Source: Planctomycetota bacterium (GTDB lineage Bacteria > Planctomycetota > Brocadiia > Brocadiales > Brocadiaceae). From it: a stretch of DNA of 64,000 bases. Of this stretch, positions 20,044-33,650 are shown one piece after another. Where the stretch lies: NCBI GenBank assembly GCA_016873165.1, contig VGXV01000009.1, positions 1 through 64,000 on the forward strand, in the 5' to 3' direction. Under the pieces are notes generated by a model, which was not told where the DNA came from, ran no database searches, and saw nothing but the letters and a program-made list of their open reading frames with translations. The number at the start of each line of letters is the position of its first letter. The stretch's first letter is position 1. The position numbers were made by a program, and so were the translations under genes.

Positions 20044-20316
20044 TTAATTTTTTTTGTTAGAATTAAAATATTTCAAAAATAATTTATCTACCTGTTCCTG
20101 ACTCAACCAATCCTTCGCCTCACCCATGTCTATATCAGAAGCGATTCTTATATATTCATCTATATACCGAAGCAAGTCTTTTTTTGTAATGGCCTCCATC
20201 TTTACCAACAATTCACCGATACGCAATGTTTCATCTTGCTTTTGTAATCTTAACGCTTCATTTAACGTTTCTTGTGATATATAATTATTTTTTACTAAAA
20301 ATTCACCTATTTTCAT
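20044..20316 (-). CDS. Free-standing MshEN-type (GspE N-terminal) domain protein
   Basis: A 90-residue protein consisting only of two half-motifs of the GspE/MshE N-terminal domain: 'KIGEFLVKNNYISQETLNEA' and 'RIGELLVKMEAITKKDLLRY'. In MshE-type ATPases this domain binds cyclic di-GMP through exactly such paired helices. Here there is no ATPase part. It could be a soluble c-di-GMP sensor or an adaptor for the two GspE-like motors encoded at 8752-12221, whose own N-termini are of the same type; both ideas are inference. It stands alone between a MITE and gatB. Confidence 0.7.
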   Translation of the reverse strand: MKIGEFLVKNNYISQETLNEALRLQKQDETLRIGELLVKMEAITKKDLLRYIDEYIRIASDIDMGEAKDWLSQEQVDKLFLKYFNSNKKN

Positions 20317-20541
20317 AAAAAAACCTTTATTTACAATTTAATAACGATATTCTCATGGCGTTGTATCAAGCATAGCAAATCAATTATTCTGACTTTCATT
20401 CCTGAATGTACGTAATATAAAACAATTACAAAAATAGACGCATTACGTTAATACATTACATATTTCCCAAAATTAAAGTAAACAATGCCTATTTTTGTGT
20501 CAAGAATATTTTTACAAAATAATATCCCATTCTATATACCC

Positions 20542-21978
20542 CTAACCTTCTAATTTACTCTTCAATAGCTCGTTTACCACTTTGGGGTTTGCCTTTCCCT
20601 TTGACTCCTTCATTACCTGCCCCATGAGAAATGCAAGGGCATTTTTTTTGCCTTTTTTATAATCTTCTATTGCATTTGGATTTGAAGCAATAACCTTATC
20701 TAATATTTCACTTATTTGCCCTTCATCGCTTATCTGTACTAATTTTTTTTCTTCAACAATTGCTTTTGGTTCTTTCCCCGTATCAATCATTTCAGAAAAC
20801 ACCTCTTTTGCAATTGTATTACTTATCGTTCCTTTATCAATCATTATCACGAGGGATGCCAATTGGTCCGGTTTAATTTTCAGCGAAGTAATATCTAATT
20901 TCTTCTCTTTTACCTCCCTTAGTAAATCATTGATGATCCAATTACAAAATACCTTTGGAAGATTTACTTCTTTCAGACACTCTTCAAAAAAATCAGCAAG
21001 TATTTTATCTTCAATCAACAAACCGGCATCGTAATCGGATAATTGAAACGTTTCGACAAATCGCTGTTTTCGTTCAAGAGGAAGTTCCGGGATAGTCTCT
21101 TGTATCGAACATATCCATTTTTCATCAATCACAAACGGCAATAAATCAGGTTCGGGAAAATAACGATAATCCTGCGCTTCCTCTTTTGAACGCATTCTAA
21201 CGCTTCTCTCGCGTATTTCATCCCATAATCGCGTTTCCCTCTCTATCTTTTCACCACGATCGAGCAATTCACTCTGCCGAGAGGTTTCATATTCAATCGC
21301 CTTCAAAACAGACTTCATTGAATTTAGATTTTTCATTTCTACCCTGTTACCCAACTTTTCTTCTCCAATCTTTCTCAATGAAATACTCGCCTCAAACCGA
21401 AGAGATCCTTCCTGCATCTTACAATCCGATATGCCTGTGTATAAAAGTATCTTTTTTAACGCATGCATATAGCTTTCTACTTCTGTTGCATTTCTCATGT
21501 CAGGACATGATACAATCTCCAGCAAAGGAACTCCCGCCCTGTTAAAATCAACAAGACTGTAATCCGCTCCCGCATTTTCCGGATGTATAAGTTTGCCGGC
21601 TTCTTCTTCCAGATGAACATTGTGCATCCGGATTTTCTTGATAACATTATTTACCTCAATAGTCATATATCCATCAATGCCAAGATTATAATAATTTTGG
21701 GAAATCTGGTAATTTTTAGGCAAATCAGGATAGTAATAACTCTTTCGATCAAAATTTGTATACCGGTTAATAGTACAATTTAATGCGATGGCAGCCTTTA
21801 ATGCATATTCAAAGGCTTTTTTATTCACAACAGGCAAAACACCTGGCATTCCTAAACAAACCGGACATACTTGCGTATTTGGTTCAGCGCCAAACTTTGT
21901 GCTACAGCCACAAAACAATTTTGTTATTGTGGACAATTCAGCATGAGTTTCTAATCCTATAACAACCTCGTAATCCAT
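20542..21978 (-). CDS. gatB: Asp-tRNA(Asn)/Glu-tRNA(Gln) amidotransferase subunit B
   Basis: A 478-residue GatB of normal length, the subunit that binds mischarged tRNA and activates the Glu or Asp side chain with ATP. Diagnostic parts are 'EVVIGLETHAELSTITKLFC', the zinc cysteines (C23/C25 and C38/C41 in 'CGCSTKFG...CPVCLGMPGVLP'), 'YYPDLPKNYQISQ', 'EEEAGKLIH' and a C-terminal YqeY-like tail 'ALAFLMGQVMKESKGKANP'. Last gene of the fur-rpmB-gatC-gatA-gatB run, 34 bases after gatA. Its presence implies indirect charging of Gln- and/or Asn-tRNA. Confidence 0.97.
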   Translation of the reverse strand: MDYEVVIGLETHAELSTITKLFCGCSTKFGAEPNTQVCPVCLGMPGVLPVVNKKAFEYALKAAIALNCTINRYTNFDRKSYYYPDLPKNYQISQNYYNLGIDGYMTIEVNNVIKKIRMHNVHLEEEAGKLIHPENAGADYSLVDFNRAGVPLLEIVSCPDMRNATEVESYMHALKKILLYTGISDCKMQEGSLRFEASISLRKIGEEKLGNRVEMKNLNSMKSVLKAIEYETSRQSELLDRGEKIERETRLWDEIRERSVRMRSKEEAQDYRYFPEPDLLPFVIDEKWICSIQETIPELPLERKQRFVETFQLSDYDAGLLIEDKILADFFEECLKEVNLPKVFCNWIINDLLREVKEKKLDITSLKIKPDQLASLVIMIDKGTISNTIAKEVFSEMIDTGKEPKAIVEEKKLVQISDEGQISEILDKVIASNPNAIEDYKKGKKNALAFLMGQVMKESKGKANPKVVNELLKSKLEG

Positions 21979-22012
21979 TTGTATAATCTTGCCTTAATGC
22001 ATAAAAGTAAAA

Positions 22013-23473
22013 TTACAACTTAGGTTTTGCCAGATGAAAATCGGTTTCTCTCTCAAAAGCATACGCAATTTGCAGCATTTTTGCTTCTTCAAAGCAATTT
22101 GTCAGTATTTGCAGCCCAATAGGTAATCCTTTTTTTGAAAATCCACATGGAATCGAAATGCCGGGGATACCGGATAAATTTGCCGGTATTGTATAAATAT
22201 CAGAAAGATACATTTCTAACGGATTATTAACACGTTCTCCAATTTCGAATGCTGGAACGGGGGAGGTGGGGCAGATAATACAATCAATTTTTTTGAAAAC
22301 TTCATCAAAGTCTTTTTTTATGAGATTTCTTACCTTTGAAGCCTTTAAATAATACGCATCATAATAACCCGAACTTAATGCGTAGTTCCCTAACATAATG
22401 CGCCGTTTCACTTCATTGCCAAATCCTTCGGAACGGGACCGGCAATACATTTCATCTATTCCTTTCACATCATTAGATCGAAAACCGTATCGCACACCAT
22501 CAAACCGTGCTAAATTGGAACTTGCCTCCGCATTTGCCACTATATAATACACTGCAACGGCATATTCGGTATGGGGCAAAGATACCTCTACAATCTTTGC
22601 TCCAAGTTTTTCGTAAATTTTTAATGCCTTATCTACTGCTGTCCGAACATCATCATCCAATCCTTTACCAAAATACTCCACAGGAACACCCACCCTGAAA
22701 CCTTTTACACCACCGTCAATTCCCTTCAGATAATCGGGAACACCGATATCGGCACACGTTGAATCGTGCTTGTCTTTTCCTGCAATTACACTTAATAGTA
22801 ATGCCGTATCACACACATCTTTTGCAACAGGACCAATCTGATCAAGTGAAGAACCAAACGCAATTAAACCATACCGAGACACTCTCCCATACGTTGGTTT
22901 TAATCCGACGACACCACACAAAGCCGCAGGTTGTCTGATTGAACCACCGGTTTCCGAACCCAATGCCATAAATGCAATATCTGCAGCTACAGCAGCAGTA
23001 GAACCACCGCTGGATCCTCCAGGGACACAATTAAGGTTATAAGGATTGCGGGTAATTTTATAACTGGAGTTTTCGGTAGAAGAACCCATTGCAAATTCGT
23101 CTAAATTGGTTTTCCCAATTATAATGGCATCTTCTTCTTTTAACCGTTTTATAACGAAAGCATCATAAGGCGGGATGAAATTTCTGAGAATTTTCGAAGC
23201 ACAAGTAGTGGCTATGCCCTCTGTGCATATATTATCTTTAATTGCAATGGGAATTCCGGCAAGCAAGCCAACCTTCACACTGTTTGCAATTTTCTGATCA
23301 ATTTCTTTTGCCGCGTCAAATGCAGCTTTCTCATTTAAAGCAAGAAATGACTGTACATCAGGATCAACTTTGTTGATCCTTTCATAAAGTTCTTTAATTA
23401 AATCTGATGTACGTATTTCTCTGGCGAGTATTTTTCTTCTTATTTGGAGTGCGGTAAAACTTAAGAGCTTCAA
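22013..23473 (-). CDS. gatA: Asp-tRNA(Asn)/Glu-tRNA(Gln) amidotransferase subunit A
   Basis: A 486-residue amidase-signature enzyme that releases ammonia from glutamine for GatB. The Ser-cisSer-Lys triad is visible: Lys in '[14 protein letters not shown]', the Gly/Ser-rich '[16 protein letters not shown]' and the nucleophile Ser in '[17 protein letters not shown]'. The C-terminus '[20 protein letters not shown]' is typical. Cytoplasmic heterotrimer with GatB and GatC, which flank it with 24-34-base gaps. Confidence 0.97.
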   Translation of the reverse strand: MKLLSFTALQIRRKILAREIRTSDLIKELYERINKVDPDVQSFLALNEKAAFDAAKEIDQKIANSVKVGLLAGIPIAIKDNICTEGIATTCASKILRNFIPPYDAFVIKRLKEEDAIIIGKTNLDEFAMGSSTENSSYKITRNPYNLNCVPGGSSGGSTAAVAADIAFMALGSETGGSIRQPAALCGVVGLKPTYGRVSRYGLIAFGSSLDQIGPVAKDVCDTALLLSVIAGKDKHDSTCADIGVPDYLKGIDGGVKGFRVGVPVEYFGKGLDDDVRTAVDKALKIYEKLGAKIVEVSLPHTEYAVAVYYIVANAEASSNLARFDGVRYGFRSNDVKGIDEMYCRSRSEGFGNEVKRRIMLGNYALSSGYYDAYYLKASKVRNLIKKDFDEVFKKIDCIICPTSPVPAFEIGERVNNPLEMYLSDIYTIPANLSGIPGISIPCGFSKKGLPIGLQILTNCFEEAKMLQIAYAFERETDFHLAKPKL

Positions 23474-23497
23474 GGGCGCTTCTCTTATAACAATTTT

Positions 23498-23785
23498 TTA
23501 TTCTATTACCTTCGGCACTTTAAAAAAAGCCCCCATAACGGCTGGTGCAATGAATTGTACGTTTTCCCTGGAAATCGATTCCTCTTGTTTATCATCTCTA
23601 AATACATTGGTCATACTTAAGGGATGAACCAATGGCATAACGTTTTCTGTATCCGGTTTATTTAACTTTTCTATATATGATAACACTTCGCTCAATTGAC
23701 CAACAAACACCATTTTTTCATCATCATTAAGTTTAAACTTAGATAACGATGCAATGTATTCTATATCCTTTATGTTGATACTCAT
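23498..23785 (-). CDS. gatC: Asp-tRNA(Asn)/Glu-tRNA(Gln) amidotransferase subunit C
   Basis: A 95-residue GatC, the small belt subunit that stabilises GatA-GatB. It shows the expected N-terminal helix 'DIEYIASLSKFKLNDDEKMV', 'FVGQLSEVLSYIEKLNKPDT', and the extended middle 'VMPLVHPLSMTNVFRDD', ending in 'ENVQFIAPAVMGAFFKVPKV'. It is 31 bases downstream of rpmB and 24 upstream of gatA, so it is part of the same transcript. Confidence 0.95.
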   Translation of the reverse strand: MSINIKDIEYIASLSKFKLNDDEKMVFVGQLSEVLSYIEKLNKPDTENVMPLVHPLSMTNVFRDDKQEESISRENVQFIAPAVMGAFFKVPKVIE

Positions 23786-23816
23786 AAAACATCATAAAAC
23801 TTTTTTATTTATAGTG

Positions 23817-24050
23817 TTACACCGCCTTCATGACTTTCCCAGCACTAATGCATCGAGTACAAACTTTCATCCTTCTTACTGTTTTTCCATTAACCAATGC
23901 CCTTATCTTTTGTACATTAGGTTTAAATTTACGTTTCGTTTTTCCAGTAATCTTTTTACCTACACCACCCTTCCACTTTGCCAAACCTCTTGTTTCTATT
24001 TGATTACCTGCCACCGTCTTTTTTTTGCATATTTCGCACATCCTGGCCAT
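23817..24050 (-). CDS. rpmB: Large-subunit ribosomal protein L28 (zinc-binding form)
   Basis: A 77-residue L28. It begins MARMCEICKKKTVAGN and ends 'VCTRCISAGKVMKAV', keeping the CxxC ... CxxC pairs of the zinc-binding (C+) paralogue, with the basic middle 'GKKITGKTKRKFKPNVQKIR'. It sits between fur and gatC with short gaps (27 and 31 bases). A zinc-dependent L28 directly after a Fur-family metal regulator gene is noteworthy. Confidence 0.95.
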   Translation of the reverse strand: MARMCEICKKKTVAGNQIETRGLAKWKGGVGKKITGKTKRKFKPNVQKIRALVNGKTVRRMKVCTRCISAGKVMKAV

Positions 24051-24077
24051 TTGACTACCCTTTCTACAAAATTTCCC

Positions 24078-24530
24078 TTATTTTCGTGCCTTTTTGTCAG
24101 GTTTTATTGTACAATCTTCGCAGAATCCTTGTATTTGTAACCGATGTGATTTTGGAACAAACTTGTTTTTTTTGCATACTTCATCTTGTAAATCTTCAAT
24201 TCTTTCTTCAAAAAACTCAATAATTTTTCCACATTTATCACATACTAAATGATCATGATGTTCATGACCGTGAACATGTTCATAGTGAGTGTGTCTTTCT
24301 CCAGAGATAACCTCTCTTAATAATCCACTTTTTACCAATAATGCAAGAGAGCGATATATCGTAGCTTTTGACACTTTAATATCATTCAATCGCAAATCAA
24401 CTAATAGTTCATCCGCCTCAAAGTGTCTATGGTTTTCAAAAACACGGTTAAAAACTGCCTGACGTTCAGTTGTATACTTTAACCCGCGAGAAGAAAGAAA
24501 TTCTCTGAACCTCTCTTCTTCTGAATCCAT
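24078..24530 (-). CDS. Fur-family metal-responsive transcriptional regulator
   Basis: A 150-residue Fur-family repressor. The winged helix-turn-helix comprises 'RFREFLSSRGLKYTTERQAV' through 'IKVSKATIYRSLALLVKSGL'. The metal-sensing and dimerisation half has the His-rich 'HYEHVHGHEHHDHLVCDKC' and the two zinc-site pairs CDKC and CEDC. It could respond to iron, zinc or another metal; the sequence alone does not tell Fur from Zur or PerR. It heads the fur-rpmB-gatCAB run and follows the rRNA terminator by about 60 bases, with its own promoter expected in 24531-24590. Confidence 0.92.
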   Translation of the reverse strand: MDSEEERFREFLSSRGLKYTTERQAVFNRVFENHRHFEADELLVDLRLNDIKVSKATIYRSLALLVKSGLLREVISGERHTHYEHVHGHEHHDHLVCDKCGKIIEFFEERIEDLQDEVCKKNKFVPKSHRLQIQGFCEDCTIKPDKKARK

Positions 24531-24590
24531 ATCAAACTACCTTTTTTAAAAATTAGCAACAGGTTTGCTTTATAAAAAAGAGAACTGATA

Positions 24591-24626
24591 TAAACAAAAA
24601 ACCCATCCCGACATGTCGGGACGGGT
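24591..24626 (-). terminator. Rho-independent terminator of the rRNA operon
   Basis: Read on the minus strand, a GC-rich 13-bp stem (ACCCGTCCCGACA paired with TGTCGGGATGGGT, one G-T pair) is followed directly by a T run (GTTTTTTGTTT). It lies 13 bases beyond the 3' end of 5S rRNA. Confidence 0.9.
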
Positions 24627-24639
24627 TCTAAATTTCATT

Positions 24640-24746
24640 CCGGCAGTAACCTACTCTCCCAGTTTTCACCAGTACCATCAGCGTAAGAAGCTTAACTACC
24701 GTGTTCGGAATGGGAACGGGTGTTTCATTCTTACTATGCCCACCGG
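24640..24746 (-). rRNA. rrf: 5S ribosomal RNA
   Basis: A 107-base gene whose ends pair (CCGGTGGGCA... and ...TTACTGCCGG). The conserved loop 'CCCATTCCGAACACGG' and the 3' segment 'CTGGGAGAGTAGG' are present. Last gene of the rRNA operon. Confidence 0.95.
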
Positions 24747-24820
24747 AAATTTAAAAAATTTAAAATGCGATAATGAATGACTTAACGGTAACAAATTGAC
24801 ACCCATGTTTATATAAAAGA

Positions 24821-27818
<2,998 letters not shown>

Positions 27819-27973
27819 ATCTCAAAATCGACAAGAGGATCAAATTGCTACCCGTTAAGTATTCACTTTTCAATGAGCAAAACTACAAACTAACATTCAG
27901 TAACTTATCCTTAGAAAACGGGCATTTCAATTTTAAATTTAAATTTAAAACTTAAAATCGAATTCCCATAAAT

Positions 27974-28049
27974 TGGTGGAGATGAGCGGGATCGAACCGC
28001 CAACCTCTGCCTTGCAAGGGCAGCGCTCTCCCAATTGAGCTACATCCCC
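27974..28049 (-). tRNA. tRNA-Ala (TGC anticodon)
   Basis: A 76-base cloverleaf starting GGGGATGTAGCTC, with anticodon loop CTTGCAA, T-loop GGTTCGATCCC and an encoded 3' CCA. Acceptor arms GGGGATG and CATCTCC pair with one G-T. Lies in the 16S-23S spacer. Confidence 0.97.
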
Positions 28050-28071
28050 TGCTTACATGAGCATATAAACA

Positions 28072-28149
28072 TGGTGGGCCTAAGTGGATTCGAACCACTG
28101 ACCTTTCCCTTATCAGGGGAATGCTCTAAACCAACTGAGCTATAGGCCC
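28072..28149 (-). tRNA. tRNA-Ile (GAT anticodon)
   Basis: A 78-base cloverleaf starting GGGCCTATAGCTC, with anticodon loop CTGATAA, T-loop GGTTCGAATCC and encoded CCA; acceptor arms GGGCCTA and TAGGCCC pair perfectly. Placed 22 bases before tRNA-Ala in the 16S-23S spacer, the classical bacterial order. Confidence 0.97.
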
Positions 28150-28252
28150 AAACCCACTCATTTACATTTGGGCCGAACTCTATTTCCGAAGGCAACATAA
28201 ATTACAAATAAAAAAGAAGTCTTCTGCGTGCGAGATAAAACCATCTTAACTA

Positions 28253-29849
<1,597 letters not shown>

Positions 29850-30106
29850 ATAATAAAAGGCTAACCAAATACTGGCTATTTAAACTTTATTTTACTCAAA
29901 AAAAATTACGGTTTTACTACTCGCACGCAATTGACTTCTAAAATTATAAAAGAACAAAATTTGTTAAAACCAAAGATTTCCTTAATATACTAGCAATTAG
30001 AAAAATATCAAGAGAAAAATTAAATTTCTCACAATTTTATTTTTCAATTTGCTATTTTACTATAAAACTACAAAGAACAGAGTCCTTTAAAAATCAACTT
30101 TTCGTG

Positions 30107-30134
30107 ATTATATCATAAAAAAAACCTTTTTCAA
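30107..30134 (-). promoter_or_regulatory. Predicted rRNA operon promoter
   Basis: On the minus strand TTGAAA (30134-30129) is followed after 16 bases by a perfect TATAAT (30112-30107). This leaves a leader of about 250 bases before 16S. The stretch 29850-30323 is otherwise very AT-rich, shared with the divergent PAS-GAF gene, and holds no gene. Confidence 0.6.
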
Positions 30135-30213
30135 ACTTTAAATAGAACTATTTTTGCAAATTTAGTATTATCCGAAGAAATTCTACATAATATATGCTAA
30201 TATTTTTATGATC

Positions 30214-30242
30214 TTGACAACATCATATCGTATACGATAATT
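30214..30242 (+). promoter_or_regulatory. Possible promoter of the PAS-GAF-GGDEF gene
   Basis: A perfect -35 box TTGACA (30214-30219) is followed after 16-17 bases by GATAAT/ATAATT (30236-30242), about 80 bases before the start codon at 30324. The -10 is imperfect, so this is tentative. Confidence 0.35.
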
Positions 30243-30323
30243 TATAAAATTAAATCATTCACAATCCCTCCATTTTTGAAAATCAAAAAATAGAATCTTT
30301 TTGCGTTTACAACAAAGAAAAAC

Positions 30324-31724
30324 ATGAAAAAGGCATGCCCTACAACTGAAATGAAAAGAGAATCTGTCCTGTTACAGGCAGCGTACAAGCACCTTCAAAA
30401 TCACGCTCCTATAGGGATTCTGACCTTGAACAAAAAGGGGCTAATAATAGAGGCAAACCAGACAATCGCGAGAAAATTATCTTTAAGAAAAGGGGGCCTT
30501 CTAAAACAATCTGTTTTCAGTTTTATTGATTCAAAAGAAAGAGGTGCGTTCTCCTCTCACCTGAAAAAAGTATTTGCCAGCCACAATACATCGTCTCATT
30601 ACATTACCATCGGAATGAAAGGGAAACTTTGCACTCATGTAAAAAGTGTACCATTTAGAGAAATGGCAACTCAACGCCTTATTCTCTGCAAATCATTTTT
30701 TTCTGATATTACCTTTTGGAAACAAATAGAGGATGAACAAAAATATCATTTGGAACAAAAAAAGGAATATTACAACCATCTTGAATATTTGAAATGCTTC
30801 TCAAGATTTATAAATGAAGATGTTGAAGAAAATGATGTATTCGAACAAGCCGCAACAATATTAAAAAACCTTTATCAACCGGACATTTTAGCCATATTGA
30901 TACTTAATAAAAATAAATATTTGTTCGAATCGTCTTTTGTAACTCCCTCAATTCACTTGAACAAAATTTTTAAACCCAAAATATTATCGAACCCTTCAAT
31001 CTGCTATACAATCAGAACTGGCAAAGACTCAATTATAAAAGACATTCAGAAAAACCCTGTATGTGAGTGCCTTCATTACAAAATAAAAGAAGGGGGATAT
31101 ATCTGCATGCCATTAATTGTAAACGGCTCTCTATTAGGAATGATGCTCATTATAAAAAGTGAAAAAGGATACTGGAACAGGGAAGAAAATTATAAATATT
31201 TACCAATATATGCCAATCTCATTGCCATTGCAATGTACAAAGCAAGACAAACAGATTACAGTACTTGTGATGTGATAGACGAATATACCGGAATATACAA
31301 TAGAAAATTTTTCAATCAAATCCTGGAAAAACAAATAAATATCGCAAAGAAAAACCAAAAACCTTTAAGCATACTTATTATTACCATTCATGGAATTGAT
31401 AGTTTAAATTTTACTTATGGAAATGAAACCGACGAGCAAGTTATGCGACAAGTTATTCATCTCATAAAAAAAAGCACCAGAGCATCAGATGTGATTGCGC
31501 GGTACAGTGAAAATGCGATTGGAATTATCATGCCTACCATGGAAGTGGAAAACGCAATTAAGAAGGCGGATATGATAAAACAAGCTATCGAATCATTTGT
31601 TTTTAGCAACATTGCGAAGGGGAAAAACATCAAAGTCACTGCAACTTCCGGTTTCGCCACATTTCCCGATCATGGCACAGATCACAATATTTTAGCCGGC
31701 ATCGCAAGTGCCGAACTCTACTAA
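30324..31724 (+). CDS. PAS-GAF protein with degenerate GGDEF domain
   Basis: A 466-residue signalling protein without membrane segments. Residues about 20-130 form a PAS domain (APIGILTLNKKGLIIEANQT), 150-310 a GAF domain ending 'YICMPLIVNGSLLGMMLIIK', and 320-465 a GGDEF domain (DEYTGIYNRKFFNQILEKQI). The active-site motif GGDEF is replaced by SENAI in 'ARYSENAIGIIMP', so it should not make cyclic di-GMP; the downstream 'VTATSGFATFPDHGTD' is kept. Such inactive domains often act as GTP- or c-di-GMP-binding receptors. It is divergent from the rRNA operon and has no partner gene beside it. Confidence 0.8.
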   Translation: MKKACPTTEMKRESVLLQAAYKHLQNHAPIGILTLNKKGLIIEANQTIARKLSLRKGGLLKQSVFSFIDSKERGAFSSHLKKVFASHNTSSHYITIGMKGKLCTHVKSVPFREMATQRLILCKSFFSDITFWKQIEDEQKYHLEQKKEYYNHLEYLKCFSRFINEDVEENDVFEQAATILKNLYQPDILAILILNKNKYLFESSFVTPSIHLNKIFKPKILSNPSICYTIRTGKDSIIKDIQKNPVCECLHYKIKEGGYICMPLIVNGSLLGMMLIIKSEKGYWNREENYKYLPIYANLIAIAMYKARQTDYSTCDVIDEYTGIYNRKFFNQILEKQINIAKKNQKPLSILIITIHGIDSLNFTYGNETDEQVMRQVIHLIKKSTRASDVIARYSENAIGIIMPTMEVENAIKKADMIKQAIESFVFSNIAKGKNIKVTATSGFATFPDHGTDHNILAGIASAELY

Positions 31725-31839
31725 ACAAGAAAAAAAACGATCTCCTTCTTTTTTATTTCTTGACATTTATATTTTATTGAGCCTTCATATACAAGAAGGT
31801 TTTTCTTTATAGCAACATTATTAAAAAGCCAAACACATC

Positions 31840-33300
31840 ATGAATAACATCGAACCACTCATTTTTGAAAAATCCGTTCCCGATAGAAAATGTTTTATCT
31901 TGCCCGTTTGCGATGTACCGGAAAAACCCCTATCACACTTTATTCCTCAAAAAATACAAAGAATGCAGTCTCCTAATTTGCCGGAAGTATGTGAAATTGA
32001 TATAGTGCGCCACTTTACAAAGCTTTCTCAAATGAACTATTGCGTTGACACACATTTTTATCCGCTGGGTTCCTGCACAATGAAATATAACCCGAAAATT
32101 AATGAGGATACTGCAAGTCTGGATGGTTTCACAAAATTACATCCTTATCAGCCGGCAGAGCAATGTCAGGGCATTTTAAAATTACTCTATGACCTTGAAC
32201 AAATGCTTTCAAATATCTCAGGCATGCATTGCTTTACTCTGCAACCAGCAGCAGGAGCACATGGGGAATTGACTGGCATGCTAATAATTCAAGCCTATAT
32301 GAAAAAGCAGCGCGAAATCAGGAACAAAATCATTGTCCCCGATTCTGCGCATGGAACAAACCCTGCATCTGCCGCCCTTTGCGGTTATCGCATAGAGTCG
32401 CTTCAATCAAATTCTGACGGTCTCATCGATATTAAAAAACTGAAATATTTATTATCAAACGACACAGCAGCGCTTATGATCACGAACCCTAACACACTTG
32501 GTCTTTTCGAAAAAGACATACTTGAAATATGTAAACTCGTCCACGATGCCGGCGCACTTGTCTATTGTGACGGTGCCAATATGAATGCTCTTCTGGGCAT
32601 AGCACGACCGGGAGACATGGGAGTAGATATTTTACATCTCAATCTGCATAAAACATTTTCCACACCTCACGGTGGCGGAGGGCCAGGCGCAGGACCAATC
32701 GGAGTTTCCAGGAATTTAGAGGTATTTCTCCCCTCGCCCCGGATACAAAAAAAATCTGATAATTCTTTTACGATAAATTACCACTGCCCGGATTCAATTG
32801 GAAAAGTCAGGGCTTTTTACGGGCATGCGGGAATAATGATTCGTGCATATACTTACCTGTTATTGCTAGGAAAGGATGGAATAATTAAAGCGGGGGAAAA
32901 TGCCGTTTTAAATGCTAATTACCTGAAAAATAAACTTTCTCACTATTACGAAATACCCTATGGAAAGACCTGCATGCATGAATTTGTCATATCTGCGAAA
33001 AAACAAAAAGAAAAAGGGGTTTCCGCTTTGGATATCGCTAAAAAATTATTAGATTACGGCTTTCACGCTCCTACGATTTATTTTCCACTAATCGTGGAGG
33101 AAGCGTTAATGGTGGAACCGACGGAAACTGAGTCTTTGGAAACGTTAGATGCGTTTGCAAAGGCAATGATCGAAATTGCCAAAACAATTCCCCAATCACC
33201 GGAAACAGTACATAATGCGCCGCAATATACAAAAGTCGGACGACCGGACGAAGTAATAGCCGCCCGAAAACCAAAATTAAGGTGGGAAAATATTTGTTAG
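31840..33300 (+). CDS. gcvPB: Glycine dehydrogenase (decarboxylating) subunit 2
   Basis: A 486-residue PLP enzyme, the C-terminal subunit of the split P-protein of the glycine cleavage system. Visible are 'HFYPLGSCTMKYNPKINED', 'ALMITNPNTLGLFEKDI', 'YCDGANMNALLGIARPGDMG' and the PLP-lysine segment 'DILHLNLHKTFSTPHGGGGP'. It acts with subunit 1, the H and T proteins and lipoamide dehydrogenase; none of these genes is in the window. TTGACA at about 31757 may be a -35 element, without a clear -10. Confidence 0.96.
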   Translation: MNNIEPLIFEKSVPDRKCFILPVCDVPEKPLSHFIPQKIQRMQSPNLPEVCEIDIVRHFTKLSQMNYCVDTHFYPLGSCTMKYNPKINEDTASLDGFTKLHPYQPAEQCQGILKLLYDLEQMLSNISGMHCFTLQPAAGAHGELTGMLIIQAYMKKQREIRNKIIVPDSAHGTNPASAALCGYRIESLQSNSDGLIDIKKLKYLLSNDTAALMITNPNTLGLFEKDILEICKLVHDAGALVYCDGANMNALLGIARPGDMGVDILHLNLHKTFSTPHGGGGPGAGPIGVSRNLEVFLPSPRIQKKSDNSFTINYHCPDSIGKVRAFYGHAGIMIRAYTYLLLLGKDGIIKAGENAVLNANYLKNKLSHYYEIPYGKTCMHEFVISAKKQKEKGVSALDIAKKLLDYGFHAPTIYFPLIVEEALMVEPTETESLETLDAFAKAMIEIAKTIPQSPETVHNAPQYTKVGRPDEVIAARKPKLRWENIC

Positions 33301-33403
33301 AACCAGACATATCGCAAATATTTTTTGATAATATCCTATCTTGCAAACAATTTCAGACATATTTAACGGTTTTTCATACCCACACATTTCATGTTTTTAT
33401 ACA

Positions 33404-33431
33404 TTGCAAATTTTAAAGAACATAGTATAAT
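33404..33431 (+). promoter_or_regulatory. Predicted promoter of the solute-binding protein/histidine kinase operon
   Basis: TTGCAA (33404-33409), a 16-base spacer and a perfect TATAAT (33426-33431). It lies in the 350-base gap 33301-33650 and predicts a leader of about 210 bases before the start codon at 33651. No other feature was seen in the gap. Confidence 0.5.
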
Positions 33432-33650
33432 TTCTTCGTAATTTCTATCACTTTTTCTTGATTAAGCATAAGGCATCCATCCGCTCAACAGAATACAGAT
33501 TCTGACAATAAATACGATATAGTAAACACTTTAAAACTCTTTTTATTGCCTTTCAAACTGTTTTAAGACGCACCAGCAATATTTAGCACAATTTATCAAT
33601 GCGGAGATTCATTTACAAAAAACAATCTCTTTGGTAAAGGCATTCTTCCA

